Shown here piece after piece: positions 1 to 7,774 of a DNA stretch of 36,672 nucleotides; the first letter of the stretch is position 1; the number at the start of each line of letters is the position of its first letter. Location of the stretch: assembly GCF_018613575.1 (NCBI RefSeq), contig NZ_JAGGPX010000025.1:1-36672 (forward strand), read 5' to 3'. The position numbers and the translations under genes were made by a program. The notes under the pieces were generated by a model, which saw nothing but the letters and a program-made list of their open reading frames with translations, was not told the origin of the DNA and made no database searches. Source of the DNA: Planococcus sp. ISL-110. Its GTDB lineage: Bacteria > Bacillota > Bacilli > Bacillales_A > Planococcaceae.

Positions 1-153
1 GTTTTTAATCCCTGTTTTTTTTATTAAAGATGTATAAATTTGCCAAATGGACAATGCTACCTTTATTCGGGTGCTTCCCTTTTTGGCAAAAATAATTGGA
101 ACAGAGTGACTGAATATTCCGTCACTATTTATGCAACACTAGTGAGGTTGTTT

Positions 154-1185
154 ATGAAAGACAAAACTCTCGTAGAACTGGAAAAACAGGACCGCCAGCT
201 ATATCTGCAAACCCCTAATCTTGAAGAATCGCTATTATATCAGCGGAAGATAGAGCTTTATAAGGCGATGCACCTCAAAGTAAAGCAAAGGGTTCATAGA
301 AAGCTGGAAGACCAGAGCTATTTGGATTCCATCACAGAACGGCTTGTTTTCAATTTGGTGCATTACGGCACATACCTTAAAAAGGCGGACCAAAAGGTTG
401 ACCAGGTGGCGATACCGAACTTGAAACGGGCATTAAGTTATGATCCGCACAATCCGATTGCCGCCTACCGATTAGGGTTCATCTACTATCGCAGCGGCAA
501 CTTTATAAACGCTGTGAACTATTTTCAAAAAGCCATTCTTTCCGAGCGTTTCAATCTAAATAAAAGGATGGCATTGACGGAGCGGCAAAAAGTGAATGCG
601 CAATTGTATCTGACGAACAGCGCATTGCACATTGCAAAAGAGTCGCAGGAGAATCTTGCGAAGTTTCCGGCAGACCAAGTCGAAAAATTGCCCGGCTATG
701 AGTTTTCCAGCTTATACGACACCATAACTGACAATGATGCTTATTTAAGCAACCATGCTTATTATCAGGAAACGCCTCAAGGAAAAACAACTTGTTCGAA
801 ACTGCATTGCGACGAGTTGGCAATGGACAATCCGGAGGATACGATTGTGCTGTATTTTGGCGACGTCGAAACAAGCGTTAGTTTTAACGGCAAAGAGGAA
901 ACCTTAACCAAGAGGACGAGTGACGTGCTGCGGCATTTATTGACGAGCAGTTCGGCTGGCGCTCCTGCCAATACCCATGATGTAAAAGAATGCTTCGGCG
1001 ATCTTAAGCCCGATCAAGATGTGCCGTGGTCAACTTATAGGCAAGCTGTCAGTAGGGTTCGGCAAGCCTTAAAAGCTTGTGCTATTCCAGATGTCATTGA
1101 AACAGCCACAGAAAAAAAGGCTTATTATTATAACGGTTCATTTCCCTATATAATTTTTTACCGAGTCGATGATGAAATTGAATAA
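154..1185 (+). CDS. TPR-repeat protein with a possible winged-helix C-terminus
   Basis: A soluble protein of 343 aa. The middle holds at least one TPR-like helix pair (NPIAAYRLGFIYYRSGNF and the helix after it), preceded by charged helices. The last ~100 residues have alternating strands and helices like the winged-helix DNA-binding tail of OmpR/SARP-type regulators (KRTSDVLRHLL, then TYRQAVSRVRQALKA); this is a fold guess, not a recognised family. The frame is open upstream to a TTG at 40, but I chose ATG 154 because GTGAGG lies six bases before it. A strong terminator follows directly. No enzyme motif is visible. It is probably a protein-interaction or regulatory protein; the exact role is unknown. 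Confidence 0.72.
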   Translation: MKDKTLVELEKQDRQLYLQTPNLEESLLYQRKIELYKAMHLKVKQRVHRKLEDQSYLDSITERLVFNLVHYGTYLKKADQKVDQVAIPNLKRALSYDPHNPIAAYRLGFIYYRSGNFINAVNYFQKAILSERFNLNKRMALTERQKVNAQLYLTNSALHIAKESQENLAKFPADQVEKLPGYEFSSLYDTITDNDAYLSNHAYYQETPQGKTTCSKLHCDELAMDNPEDTIVLYFGDVETSVSFNGKEETLTKRTSDVLRHLLTSSSAGAPANTHDVKECFGDLKPDQDVPWSTYRQAVSRVRQALKACAIPDVIETATEKKAYYYNGSFPYIIFYRVDDEIE

Positions 1186-1199
1186 CCCCTTCCTCCCTG

Positions 1200-1232
1200 G
1201 AGCTGTGACATTCGTGTCACAGCTCTTATTTT
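1200..1232 (+). terminator. Intrinsic terminator after the TPR gene
   Basis: A perfect 11-bp stem (GAGCTGTGACA / TGTCACAGCTC) with a TTCG loop, followed by a T-rich tract. It separates the TPR gene from the peptidase gene. Confidence 0.9.
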
Positions 1233-1268
1233 ATAATGAAGGCAATAATAGAAAGGGAGAGGATGCAC

Positions 1269-2636
1269 ATGCAGAACTTGAACCGCTTATTTATTCGCCA
1301 CGGATTTCTTGTAGAGGAAATTGGAGAAGGAAGGTTTGATTGCCGGAAAGAAACGGAAGAAAATATGACGTTTCTACTCGAAACCCTGGATGAGCTTTTT
1401 GTGGCTTACTCATTTGGCCATGGCATCTTGAAAATTGAAGAAAGGGAACTTGATGAAGAACGATGGCTGCTTGCGGTGGATGCCAGCTATAGAGGGAGGA
1501 CCGAGATGCTGCAGTTTGGTCCAGGCGTGGACATTCCCGGCATCAAAAATTTCGACACCTATATGGCAGGGATCATCCGCCAATTGAATCGCGTGGGTCT
1601 GTCGACAACCAGTTGCTGCGATGGACACGATAAGAAACTCCCGGCCATTTCATTTACCAGGGATACGGATATGGCAACCGTTGTTAAAGTGCTGACGGCC
1701 ATTGGATTGCCAAAAATTCATATTCGCAATCACTCCGTCAGCATACGAGTGCCGCGAATCCAATTGCTCGATGCGGCTGAAGCATTAAGCACCTTTTCTC
1801 CGGAAGACCTGGAGAAGGATATAGAGGAATTGAAAAAGCGATCATTTCTGATGGAGCTTGAAAGCTGCCTGTCAATCGACGGTGAAAGCGGAGACGAGGA
1901 TGACATTCGCGACTGGGTCCGAAGCAAACTCGTGAATTATGTTGACACATTGGAAGTGGACAGCGAGGGCAATATACTGGCTGTTAAGGTTTATGGAAAA
2001 GGAAGAGGACCGGTGATTTTATTGAACGCGCATTTGGACACTGTGTGCAGTTTTGAGGAAGGGCGCGAAATCATAAAAGACGGCAATATCTGGACCAGTA
2101 GCAGCGGCATTTTGGGTGCAGATGACCGGGCCGGTGTCGCCGTCCTATTGGAAACACTGAAACGTTTGGATGCAACGAACTTTCATGGAACCGTGAAATG
2201 CATTTTCACAGTCGAAGAAGAAATCGGTCTCCTGGGAGCAAAAGAAGTCGATGCGGATTTTCTGCACGATGTTGATGCTGCTTTTGTCATCGACCGAAGA
2301 GGCACTGGTGACATTGTGACTTCCTGTGGCGGTTATGAGCCATTCTGTGACGAGTCATTCGGTAAATTCATCGAAGAAGCGGCCAGCAAGCACGGACTAC
2401 CGGGTTGGAAATGCACAGCCGGAGGGAGCAGTGATACCCGTATCTGGACTTCGCACGGCATTCAAAGTGTCAATTTGTCAGCCGGTTATTATCATGAGCA
2501 TAGCTCTGATGAATATTTGGATGTTGAGGGGTGTTTGGGGACGGTGGAATTGTTACTGGCGGTATTTAAAGAGGCTAGGATTATGGGGCGGGTGGTCAGG
2601 AAAGTGGAAAGGGATTATAAGGTGTTAAGAGCTTAG
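1269..2636 (+). CDS. M20-family zinc metallopeptidase with extra N-terminal domain
   Basis: A protein of about 455 aa. The C-terminal ~260 residues are a PepT-like M20 peptidase: metal ligands in AHLDT (His near 255), GADDRAG (Asp near 285), EEEIG (catalytic Glu near 316), an Asp in VIDRR, and a late His in YYHEHSSDE. The expected role is a cytoplasmic aminopeptidase or related amidohydrolase with two zinc ions. The N-terminal ~190 residues are not part of the usual M20 fold; they contain a Cys-rich stretch (TSCCDGHDKK) and a mixed alpha/beta region that could sense substrate or bind metal. ATG 1269 is chosen because GGGAGAGG ends six bases before it; ATG 1263 and ATG 1236 are also in frame. 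It appears to be a single-gene unit. Confidence 0.85.
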   Translation: MQNLNRLFIRHGFLVEEIGEGRFDCRKETEENMTFLLETLDELFVAYSFGHGILKIEERELDEERWLLAVDASYRGRTEMLQFGPGVDIPGIKNFDTYMAGIIRQLNRVGLSTTSCCDGHDKKLPAISFTRDTDMATVVKVLTAIGLPKIHIRNHSVSIRVPRIQLLDAAEALSTFSPEDLEKDIEELKKRSFLMELESCLSIDGESGDEDDIRDWVRSKLVNYVDTLEVDSEGNILAVKVYGKGRGPVILLNAHLDTVCSFEEGREIIKDGNIWTSSSGILGADDRAGVAVLLETLKRLDATNFHGTVKCIFTVEEEIGLLGAKEVDADFLHDVDAAFVIDRRGTGDIVTSCGGYEPFCDESFGKFIEEAASKHGLPGWKCTAGGSSDTRIWTSHGIQSVNLSAGYYHEHSSDEYLDVEGCLGTVELLLAVFKEARIMGRVVRKVERDYKVLRA

Positions 2637-2690
2637 AAAAAACTGCGGCCCTGTGATCGTATCAGTCATATAACAGAGTCTTGCGGAGAA

Positions 2691-2800
2691 GTGGATTAGA
2701 AACAGCGTGGCTCTACAAATGGCAGAGGTGGTTCTATTTGTTGTCCGTCGTGGTTTTATTTTATGGCACGAGTGGTTCTCGAGCTTGTCCTTCTTCATTA
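2691..2800. repeat. 22-bp-periodic degenerate repeat, copy 1
   Basis: GTGG cores recur at 2691, 2707, 2728, 2750 and 2772, the last steps being 21, 22 and 22 bp. The unit reads roughly GTGGYTCTATTTTATGKCCG. The same unit occurs at 6549-6635. The short reading frames here (for example 2681-2869 and 2707-2943) are by-products of the repeat and have no ribosome binding site. A terminator follows at 2850. Confidence 0.75.
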
Positions 2801-2849
2801 GTGCAAAGTTCTGTAATTCTACCTTTCAATACACATTTAAACTTGAAGA

Positions 2850-2884
2850 GAAGCCTTTCAGTCAAATGAGAGGTTTCTTTTTTA
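2850..2884 (+). terminator. Intrinsic terminator downstream of repeat copy 1
   Basis: An 11-bp stem (GAAGCCTTTCA / TGAGAGGTTTC with two G-T pairs) around a 6-base loop, followed by a run of six or more T. It closes the 437-bp gap between the peptidase and the CoiA-like gene. Confidence 0.8.
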
Positions 2885-3073
2885 TATTAGAGAGAAATTA
2901 TCAGTTGCTACTCTATTTTGGTCATAATGATTACTTTAATTGAAAAATATGGAACTTTAATGATACTATAAAATTAGTGTATTTAAAATTAGATAAATAA
3001 GGCTAGAGGGGGAATCCATTCGTTAGAAGCGTTTTATGAGGGAGGAAGGTTTAATCTTCAGACTCACTTAAGT

Positions 3074-4291
3074 ATGAAAGATTCAGTTAAGCAAGAAATA
3101 GAAAGGTTAAAGAAGGCAGCAGACAAAGGAGCTTTTACCTGCCCATATTGCGAGGGGATTTTAAAGCTGAAAGCTGGAGATGTATATGAAAAACATTTCT
3201 TTCATCCAAGTAACTCATGTTCTATTTCCGAGGCTAGCGAAACTTATCAAAAACAAACAAAGAGAGAAGCAAAGAGCCATTCAGTAATGAAAGAAATCAT
3301 CTATGATGAATTGAAAACGCAAGAAAAAATAAATGATAATCTGCAAGTTGAATACGGATACGTTAAAAAAGCGGAGGAAAAGTGGAGATACTATCCGGAC
3401 ATCATAGTTGATAACAAAAAATCCCAACTTGCCATTAGTATCTTGACTGACGTAACCGCAAATAAGGATCCAGGACTTGTACGACAAATAAAGAAGAGAA
3501 ATGATTATTTTAAAGCAAAAAACTTAAAGCCTGTATGGTTTGTAGAAAAAACAGAGCAATCTGTTGACATGGAGCATCGCGTCATTCATCTATGGGAAGC
3601 GGAATTAGACATCGCTATAAAGATGGAAGAAGACATCAAATGGGAAGAAGCCGTGAGCAATCTAGACATTAAAAATAATTTATTTAATCTTTTTAAGTAC
3701 CATTATCGAAGTGTTCCAAGCAGTTATGAGGTGCGCGGCCTATACTACGTGAAATCCACAGATACCAATATTATATTCACTGTGCAACGTTTTATAACAG
3801 AGCAATTAAGTCATCCATACCGAGCTTTCGCATTAAATGAGGCTTATGAGATTAAAATGTCTACTGCTTTATTGACGGAAAATACTATCCAATTAAGTGA
3901 TCCACTTATAGAGGAAAAGCAAAGAAATAATTTTATAGAAGAAACGTATTTAAGAGATGAAGAATACGTGCCGGCAAGCTTAGAAGAAACGAATACTTCT
4001 AGTGACTCAAAAGTGAGGCATCTTATCAACAGCACAAAGAACTTCGTTGAAGATGGAATTCCAGAAATTTTAAATGACTATATTGAAGAAGTAAAAGTTA
4101 TTTCTGCCACTGAATTCAGCGAGTATTTGGTAAATGAATGCGGTGCTCCTTCAAGTAAGTTTGCTACGGGCAGATATGAAATCTATAAAGATGTCTGTAT
4201 AGCCCTTACTGATTTGCAATCTATCGGAAAGATTAAATTAACGAATAAAGACTATGTGAACGATAGAACATATGAGGTCATTGGAAATTGA
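3074..4291 (+). CDS. CoiA-like protein (zinc ribbon plus nuclease-like domain)
   Basis: 405 aa from ATG 3074. The N-terminus has a CoiA-type zinc ribbon: CPYC (23-26) and HFFH (41-44), with Cys49. After it comes a PD-(D/E)XK-like core, YYPDIIVD (Asp109), followed by a helix with KRNDYFKAKNLKPVWFVE, as in CoiA and related DNA-processing nucleases. The Glu/Gln expected on the next strand are replaced (AISIL, Ser122 and Leu124), so catalysis is doubtful. The last ~200 residues are unassigned. The start is unclear: ATG 3074 lacks a well-placed ribosome site, while in-frame coding-like codons continue upstream to about 3014, just after AGAGGGGG, without ATG, GTG or TTG. It heads an operon with the J-domain gene 34 bp downstream. 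Role possibly DNA processing or defence; inferred only. Confidence 0.65.
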   Translation: MKDSVKQEIERLKKAADKGAFTCPYCEGILKLKAGDVYEKHFFHPSNSCSISEASETYQKQTKREAKSHSVMKEIIYDELKTQEKINDNLQVEYGYVKKAEEKWRYYPDIIVDNKKSQLAISILTDVTANKDPGLVRQIKKRNDYFKAKNLKPVWFVEKTEQSVDMEHRVIHLWEAELDIAIKMEEDIKWEEAVSNLDIKNNLFNLFKYHYRSVPSSYEVRGLYYVKSTDTNIIFTVQRFITEQLSHPYRAFALNEAYEIKMSTALLTENTIQLSDPLIEEKQRNNFIEETYLRDEEYVPASLEETNTSSDSKVRHLINSTKNFVEDGIPEILNDYIEEVKVISATEFSEYLVNECGAPSSKFATGRYEIYKDVCIALTDLQSIGKIKLTNKDYVNDRTYEVIGN

Positions 4292-4325
4292 TTAGTTTAA
4301 AAAAAGCTGCGGAAGAGGGGGAATC

Positions 4326-5339
4326 ATGGCCAAATTTATTGATTACTATACATTGCTGAATATACTGCCAACAGCGAGCGAAGAGCTGATTAAGCGTGCA
4401 TATCGTATCCAGTCTAAAGAATTGCATCCTGATCAAGGTGGAAATGAGCAACAATTTATTCAGCTAACTGAAGCCTATGAAGTACTAAGCAGCCCGACAA
4501 AACGAAAAGCTTATGATCAGGAGTATGCCTATCATCAGCAGGCCAAAGAGCAAACTAAGGAACGCCCCCGAGAAGAAAGAGAGAAATCGAAACCAAGTGA
4601 TGAATCTCAATCGCAAAAAGTTTATCCTAGGTTCTCTTTTGACTATGTCCGCTATGGAAAGGTGATGTTCGGAGCGCTAATTGGTTTCAGTATCTTGGCA
4701 AAAGCAATAAATGCTTTAGATGAAAGTTCTGAACCTGAGATTCCAGTCAATCCTATTGTCTTTCCAGTGGAAGCAAGTGAAGAATCCGTTGATATAACTC
4801 CAAATACTGAGAGTAACGGAGAATTGCTGGATGAATATGAAGTGTCAGTAGTGGAAGCAAGTGAGAAATCCACTGCTATCTCAACAGGAACTGAGATTAC
4901 TGAAGAATTACTGGATGAAGAGGAAGATTCGGTTGGGGAAGCAAATGCTCAATCAGCTCATATAACAACAGATTCCTCGTCGCTGTATGTTCGCTATTTA
5001 AATCGAATTTATAAACTGGAAGATGAGTCGCAAAGTTATGGAAAAGTCTGGGAAACAGGTAGCGATGCCGAAATAACACAAGCAACTTATATCCAGTTTG
5101 AAGCTTGGGACGATTTATTGAATGAAATTTATCAAACTTTAAAAATGGAATTAACAGAATCTGACTTTGTAAACTTGAGAGAGTCGCAGCGCACTTGGCT
5201 AGTGGAGCGGGATAGGATTGCGGATGCTGCAATTGTCGATTTTACTGGAGGTTCTTGGGAAGCGCCTATCTATACTCTTGCACAGACGGAAGAGACGAAA
5301 AAGCGTTGTTATTGGCTAGTGATGAATTATATGAATTAG
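4326..5339 (+). CDS. Membrane-anchored J-domain protein with C-terminal LprI-like domain
   Basis: 337 aa. Residues 5-65 are a J domain with the HPD triad at 34-36 (KELHPDQGG), expected to stimulate an Hsp70 such as DnaK in the cytosol. A charged linker leads to a single membrane helix at about 111-131. Residues ~148-205 hold two 28-residue acidic repeats beginning VEASE and ending in an SV pair. The last ~120 residues resemble the LprI/DUF1311 domain (WDDLLNEIYQTLK, LRESQRTWLVERDR, ETKKRCYWL), a family that includes lysozyme inhibitors. This predicts a cytosolic J domain linked to an extracytoplasmic domain. The start is well set by AGAGGGGG four bases before ATG. The gene lies between the CoiA-like gene and a 111-aa gene in one apparent operon. 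Confidence 0.85.
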   Translation: MAKFIDYYTLLNILPTASEELIKRAYRIQSKELHPDQGGNEQQFIQLTEAYEVLSSPTKRKAYDQEYAYHQQAKEQTKERPREEREKSKPSDESQSQKVYPRFSFDYVRYGKVMFGALIGFSILAKAINALDESSEPEIPVNPIVFPVEASEESVDITPNTESNGELLDEYEVSVVEASEKSTAISTGTEITEELLDEEEDSVGEANAQSAHITTDSSSLYVRYLNRIYKLEDESQSYGKVWETGSDAEITQATYIQFEAWDDLLNEIYQTLKMELTESDFVNLRESQRTWLVERDRIADAAIVDFTGGSWEAPIYTLAQTEETKKRCYWLVMNYMN

Positions 5340-5358
5340 ATAGAAGGGGGATGATGTA

Positions 5359-5694
5359 ATGTTCGGATTTCTTAAGTTATCTGGTGCACCACCAAGAGCA
5401 TATGCATATTATAAACAATCTGAAAATATTGAGGAAAAGAAGTTTATGGAGGATTTATATAATAAATTTTCTTCACTTATAAAGAAATACGAAATAATAG
5501 TAAAGAATGAAGCAAAGTTAGAGCCGCCTAATCGAAATGAGTCCATAAGAGAGTTTAGAAAGCGACAAGAAGCGAAGATATTAATCCGTGCATATGATGA
5601 TATGGTCAGATATGGGTTAGAGAAAGGGTATCCCGAATTTTTAATTAGCTTATTTTATCCAAAAGAAGTTTCTCCTTATATGAATTTGAAATAG
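5359..5694 (+). CDS. Hypothetical 111-aa protein
   Basis: A small, charged, mostly helical soluble protein with no domain I recognise. ATG 5359 follows AAGGGGG at eight bases and only 19 bp after the J-domain gene, so it is very likely co-transcribed. Residues 25-85 are rich in Lys, Glu and Arg and could form a helical pair (FMEDLYNKFSSLIKKYE; IREFRKRQEAKILIRAYDD). It lacks a signal peptide or membrane helix. Its constant neighbours elsewhere would be the best clue to function. Confidence 0.7.
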   Translation: MFGFLKLSGAPPRAYAYYKQSENIEEKKFMEDLYNKFSSLIKKYEIIVKNEAKLEPPNRNESIREFRKRQEAKILIRAYDDMVRYGLEKGYPEFLISLFYPKEVSPYMNLK

Positions 5695-5739
5695 CAGGAT
5701 GACACACATAAAAATGTAACCAAATGGAGGTGACTTAGA

Positions 5740-5862
5740 ATGCCAATAGAGTTTTGGGAATTCTTGTTATGGTTTTTAGAGACAGCTCGCGTTCCTTTAG
5801 TTGTGGCAGCAATGATTGCTGTCTATCATTATTATTACCATGTTAAACCATCGAAAAATTAA
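5740..5862 (+). CDS. Small membrane protein, 40 aa
   Basis: Translation begins MPIEFWEFLLWFLETARVPL and continues with a hydrophobic segment, ending in HVKPSKN. One membrane helix spans about residues 5-30. GGAGG lies nine bases before ATG 5740. It is 45 bp after the 111-aa gene and before a terminator at 5910, so it may be the last gene of the CoiA-like/J-domain operon. Confidence 0.6.
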   Translation: MPIEFWEFLLWFLETARVPLVVAAMIAVYHYYYHVKPSKN

Positions 5863-5909
5863 AATAAGAGTAGCTGTACATATAAGAAAAAACATATCCA
5901 TTATTATGT

Positions 5910-5940
5910 CAGCAGGCACACCATCTGCCTGCTGCATTTT
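5910..5940 (+). terminator. Intrinsic terminator of the J-domain operon
   Basis: A perfect 9-bp stem (CAGCAGGCA / TGCCTGCTG) around CACCATC, followed by CATTTTC. The T tract is modest, but the place, just after the 40-aa gene, fits. Confidence 0.65.
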
Positions 5941-6057
5941 CAATCTGCCGTTTCCTGGGAACTTTCGAAGATTTAAACATCAAGAGTGAATTGAATAATA
6001 AATATTTGAAGTTATGCTGCTAAATAGAAGAACTTATCTGAAGGAGGGTTTTGTTAT

Positions 6058-6189
6058 ATGACACTGGAAATGAAAAGTTTAGCGAACCTAGTATACAGCA
6101 GAGAGTTCGAAGAGTTGAACCGTATGTTCAAAAAGTTCAATCCCTTAAAGGTATTGCGCATGGACAGCCATGAAATCAGGCATTCGTAA
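6058..6189 (+). pseudogene. 5' fragment of a PD-(D/E)XK-type nuclease gene, cut by a repeat
   Basis: 43 codons with an excellent ribosome site (AAGGAGGG before ATG 6058). The peptide ends FKKFNPLKVLRMDSHEIRHS, which resembles the opening of the PD-(D/E)XK superfamily 4 nucleases, where a motif like E(I/V)RHSxxLAWLLDP normally follows. Here the TAA stop is supplied by the first bases of the repeat element at 6187-6352, and no continuation was found after that element. I read this as a gene cut off by repeat insertion plus loss of the rest. The family assignment rests on about 20 residues. Confidence 0.55.
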
Positions 6190-6352
6190 AAACCGCTTCC
6201 CTGTGTTGAACACAATTCAAGATATACAATAACACTGCATAAGAAAACTGGGGAAATCAGTAGTAGAAAGAGTTCCCATTAAATTTATATTGCAATGGGT
6301 AAGTATTCATAATTGAGCGGCACACAGGGATCAAATGGGGACTGCTGGTAAA
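6187..6352. repeat. MITE-like repeat, family B copy 1
   Basis: Starts AACCGCTTCCCTGTGTTGAA and ends near CACACAGGGATCAAATGG, so the outer CCCTGTGT/ACACAGGG are inverted. The interior (CAAGATATACA, CTGCATAAGAAAA, TAGTAGAAAG) matches the copy at 35747-35912. It abuts the broken nuclease gene and provides its stop codon. Confidence 0.75.
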
Positions 6353-6498
6353 ATGTTAAATGATGTAATTTGTCTTGTGCGGAGATCGGGGCTAATTGGC
6401 TCAATTCCCCACGTTTGCAATGAACAGGACTGCATTCCGAGAGAAGATATGCTCCTAAACAATTTTGTGATTACATAATAATTTATACTGCACGCATC
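6353..6498. other. Gene-free spacer
   Basis: Between the repeat and the terminator at 6499 I see no open frame with a ribosome site, and no continuation of the broken nuclease gene. Confidence 0.5.
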
Positions 6499-6538
6499 AC
6501 CGCTTTGAGAAAATCACTTTTCCTCAAGCGGTTTTTTT
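6499..6538 (+). terminator. Intrinsic terminator
   Basis: Stem ACCGCTTTGAG / CTCAAGCGGT with one bulged T, followed by seven T. No intact gene lies just upstream; it may have ended the lost nuclease gene. Confidence 0.8.
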
Positions 6539-6548
6539 ATACTTATGA

Positions 6549-6635
6549 GTGGTTCCCTGATGTCCGAAGTGGCTCTAAAATATGTCCGCCGTGGCTCAAT
6601 TTTATGGCAGGACTGGGTCTCGTTTTCGTCCTTCT
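6549..6635. repeat. 22-bp-periodic degenerate repeat, copy 2
   Basis: GTGG-type cores at 6549, 6569, 6591 and 6613 (CTGG), spaced 20, 22 and 22 bp, with the same unit as copy 1 including TATGTCCGCCGTGGCTC and TTTATGGCA. Here it follows a terminator and precedes the macro-domain gene by about 60 bp. The apparent 50-residue N-terminal extension of the macro frame is this repeat. Confidence 0.75.
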
Positions 6636-6694
6636 CCAGTCCAAAAGTGTGTGGATTCATAAACAACCAAAACCAATTAAAAGGGGATAGGGAT

Positions 6695-7693
6695 ATGCCG
6701 CTGGAAATCGTACGAAATGACATCACCAAAATGAAAACCGATGCAATCGTTAATGCTGCGAACTCCAGCCTGAAAATGGGAGGTGGTGTCTGCGGTGTGA
6801 TATTCCATGCAACGGGACCTCAAGCATTACAAGAGGCATGCGACCGCATCGGACATTGTGCTGTGGGTGAGGCGGTGTATACGGAGGCGTTTTCGCTGGA
6901 TGCTGAGTTCATTATCCACACGGTTGGACCTGTCTGGGAAGGTGGGGCCGATAATGAAGAAGCCCTATTGCGGAACAGTTACCGCAACTCCCTGGAACTT
7001 GCCCATCGCCTCGGGTGTGAATCGATCTCGTTTCCGCTCATCTCTACCGGAATCTTCGGCTATCCGAAAGAACCGGCTTTGCGGATTGCCATTTCTGAAA
7101 TCGAAGCCTTTCTGATTGATCACGAAATGCATGTCTATCTGGTCGTATTCGACAAGCAGTCTTTTGGAATCAGTGAAAAGCTCTACCAGTCGATTGCCGC
7201 CTTTATTGATGAAAATGAAGTAATGGCATTGGAGAAAAAGGACAGCCGGTATCGGAGGGTTAGTGAGCCAAAGCTCGACTTGTATCCTCAGCTTGAAGAA
7301 AACAGAGTGGAAGCCCCAATTGATCTCGAACTGGAAGATCTCTTTGAAGACATGGATGAATCTTTTTCAGAACGGCTACTCCGTTTTATCGACGAGAAAG
7401 GCATGACCGACACAGAGACCTATAAAAAAGCGAATATCGACCGGAAACTGTTTTCCAAGATTCGCAATTCGCCTGGGTACACGCCTATGAAAAAGACCAT
7501 TGTGGCTTTTGCTATAGCGCTGGAACTGAACCTTCACGAAACGGATGAGCTGCTTGAAAAAGCGGGGTACAAATTATCGCGCAGCCATAAATTTGATTTA
7601 ATTATTATTTATTTTATTAAGCGGAAGAATTACAAGATCCATGAAATCAACGAGGCGTTGTTCGCGTTTGACCAAATGCTCTTGGGTGCTTGA
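6695..7693 (+). CDS. Macro-domain protein with helical C-terminal domain
   Basis: 332 aa. Residues 1-170 form a macro domain that binds or hydrolyses ADP-ribose adducts: NAAN (20-23), GGGV (29-32) and the phosphate loop in ISTGIFGYP. The position that is Asp in the catalytic loop of MacroD-type enzymes (GGGVDG) is Cys33 (GGGVCG), so deacetylase/hydrolase chemistry may differ. An acidic linker leads to a helical C-terminal domain (about 225-332; FSERLLRFIDEKGMTD, RKLFSKIRNSPGYTPMKKT) resembling a small helix-turn-helix. ATG 6695 is preferred to an upstream frame that runs through repeat DNA; AAAAGGGG lies upstream. The vWA gene follows, a known pairing in Firmicutes. Role probably stress or ADP-ribosylation signalling. 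Confidence 0.85.
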   Translation: MPLEIVRNDITKMKTDAIVNAANSSLKMGGGVCGVIFHATGPQALQEACDRIGHCAVGEAVYTEAFSLDAEFIIHTVGPVWEGGADNEEALLRNSYRNSLELAHRLGCESISFPLISTGIFGYPKEPALRIAISEIEAFLIDHEMHVYLVVFDKQSFGISEKLYQSIAAFIDENEVMALEKKDSRYRRVSEPKLDLYPQLEENRVEAPIDLELEDLFEDMDESFSERLLRFIDEKGMTDTETYKKANIDRKLFSKIRNSPGYTPMKKTIVAFAIALELNLHETDELLEKAGYKLSRSHKFDLIIIYFIKRKNYKIHEINEALFAFDQMLLGA

Positions 7694-7696
7694 AAT

Positions 7697-7718
7697 GTCG
7701 CTTCCATAGCGACCTTTT
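7697..7718 (+). terminator. Weak terminator or attenuator between macro and vWA genes
   Basis: A 6-bp stem (GTCGCT / AGCGAC) with a 5-base loop and then CTTTTC. It is short, so partial read-through into the vWA gene is likely. Confidence 0.45.
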
Positions 7719-7774
7719 CATCTCTTGAAAATCATATCCTTAAGTTGGTAAGAAAACTTGAGGAGGAAAACGAT

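Noticed and set aside
2691..2800. Possible CRISPR array from regularly spaced units
   Set aside because: Units abut at 22 bp without unique spacers, are degenerate, and no cas gene is present.
2681..2943. Two overlapping short open frames of 62 and 78 codons
   Set aside because: They are read through the 22-bp repeat units and a terminator, and have no ribosome binding site.
6545..6694. Fifty-residue N-terminal extension of the macro-domain protein
   Set aside because: The extension is translated repeat DNA; the macro fold begins right at ATG 6695.
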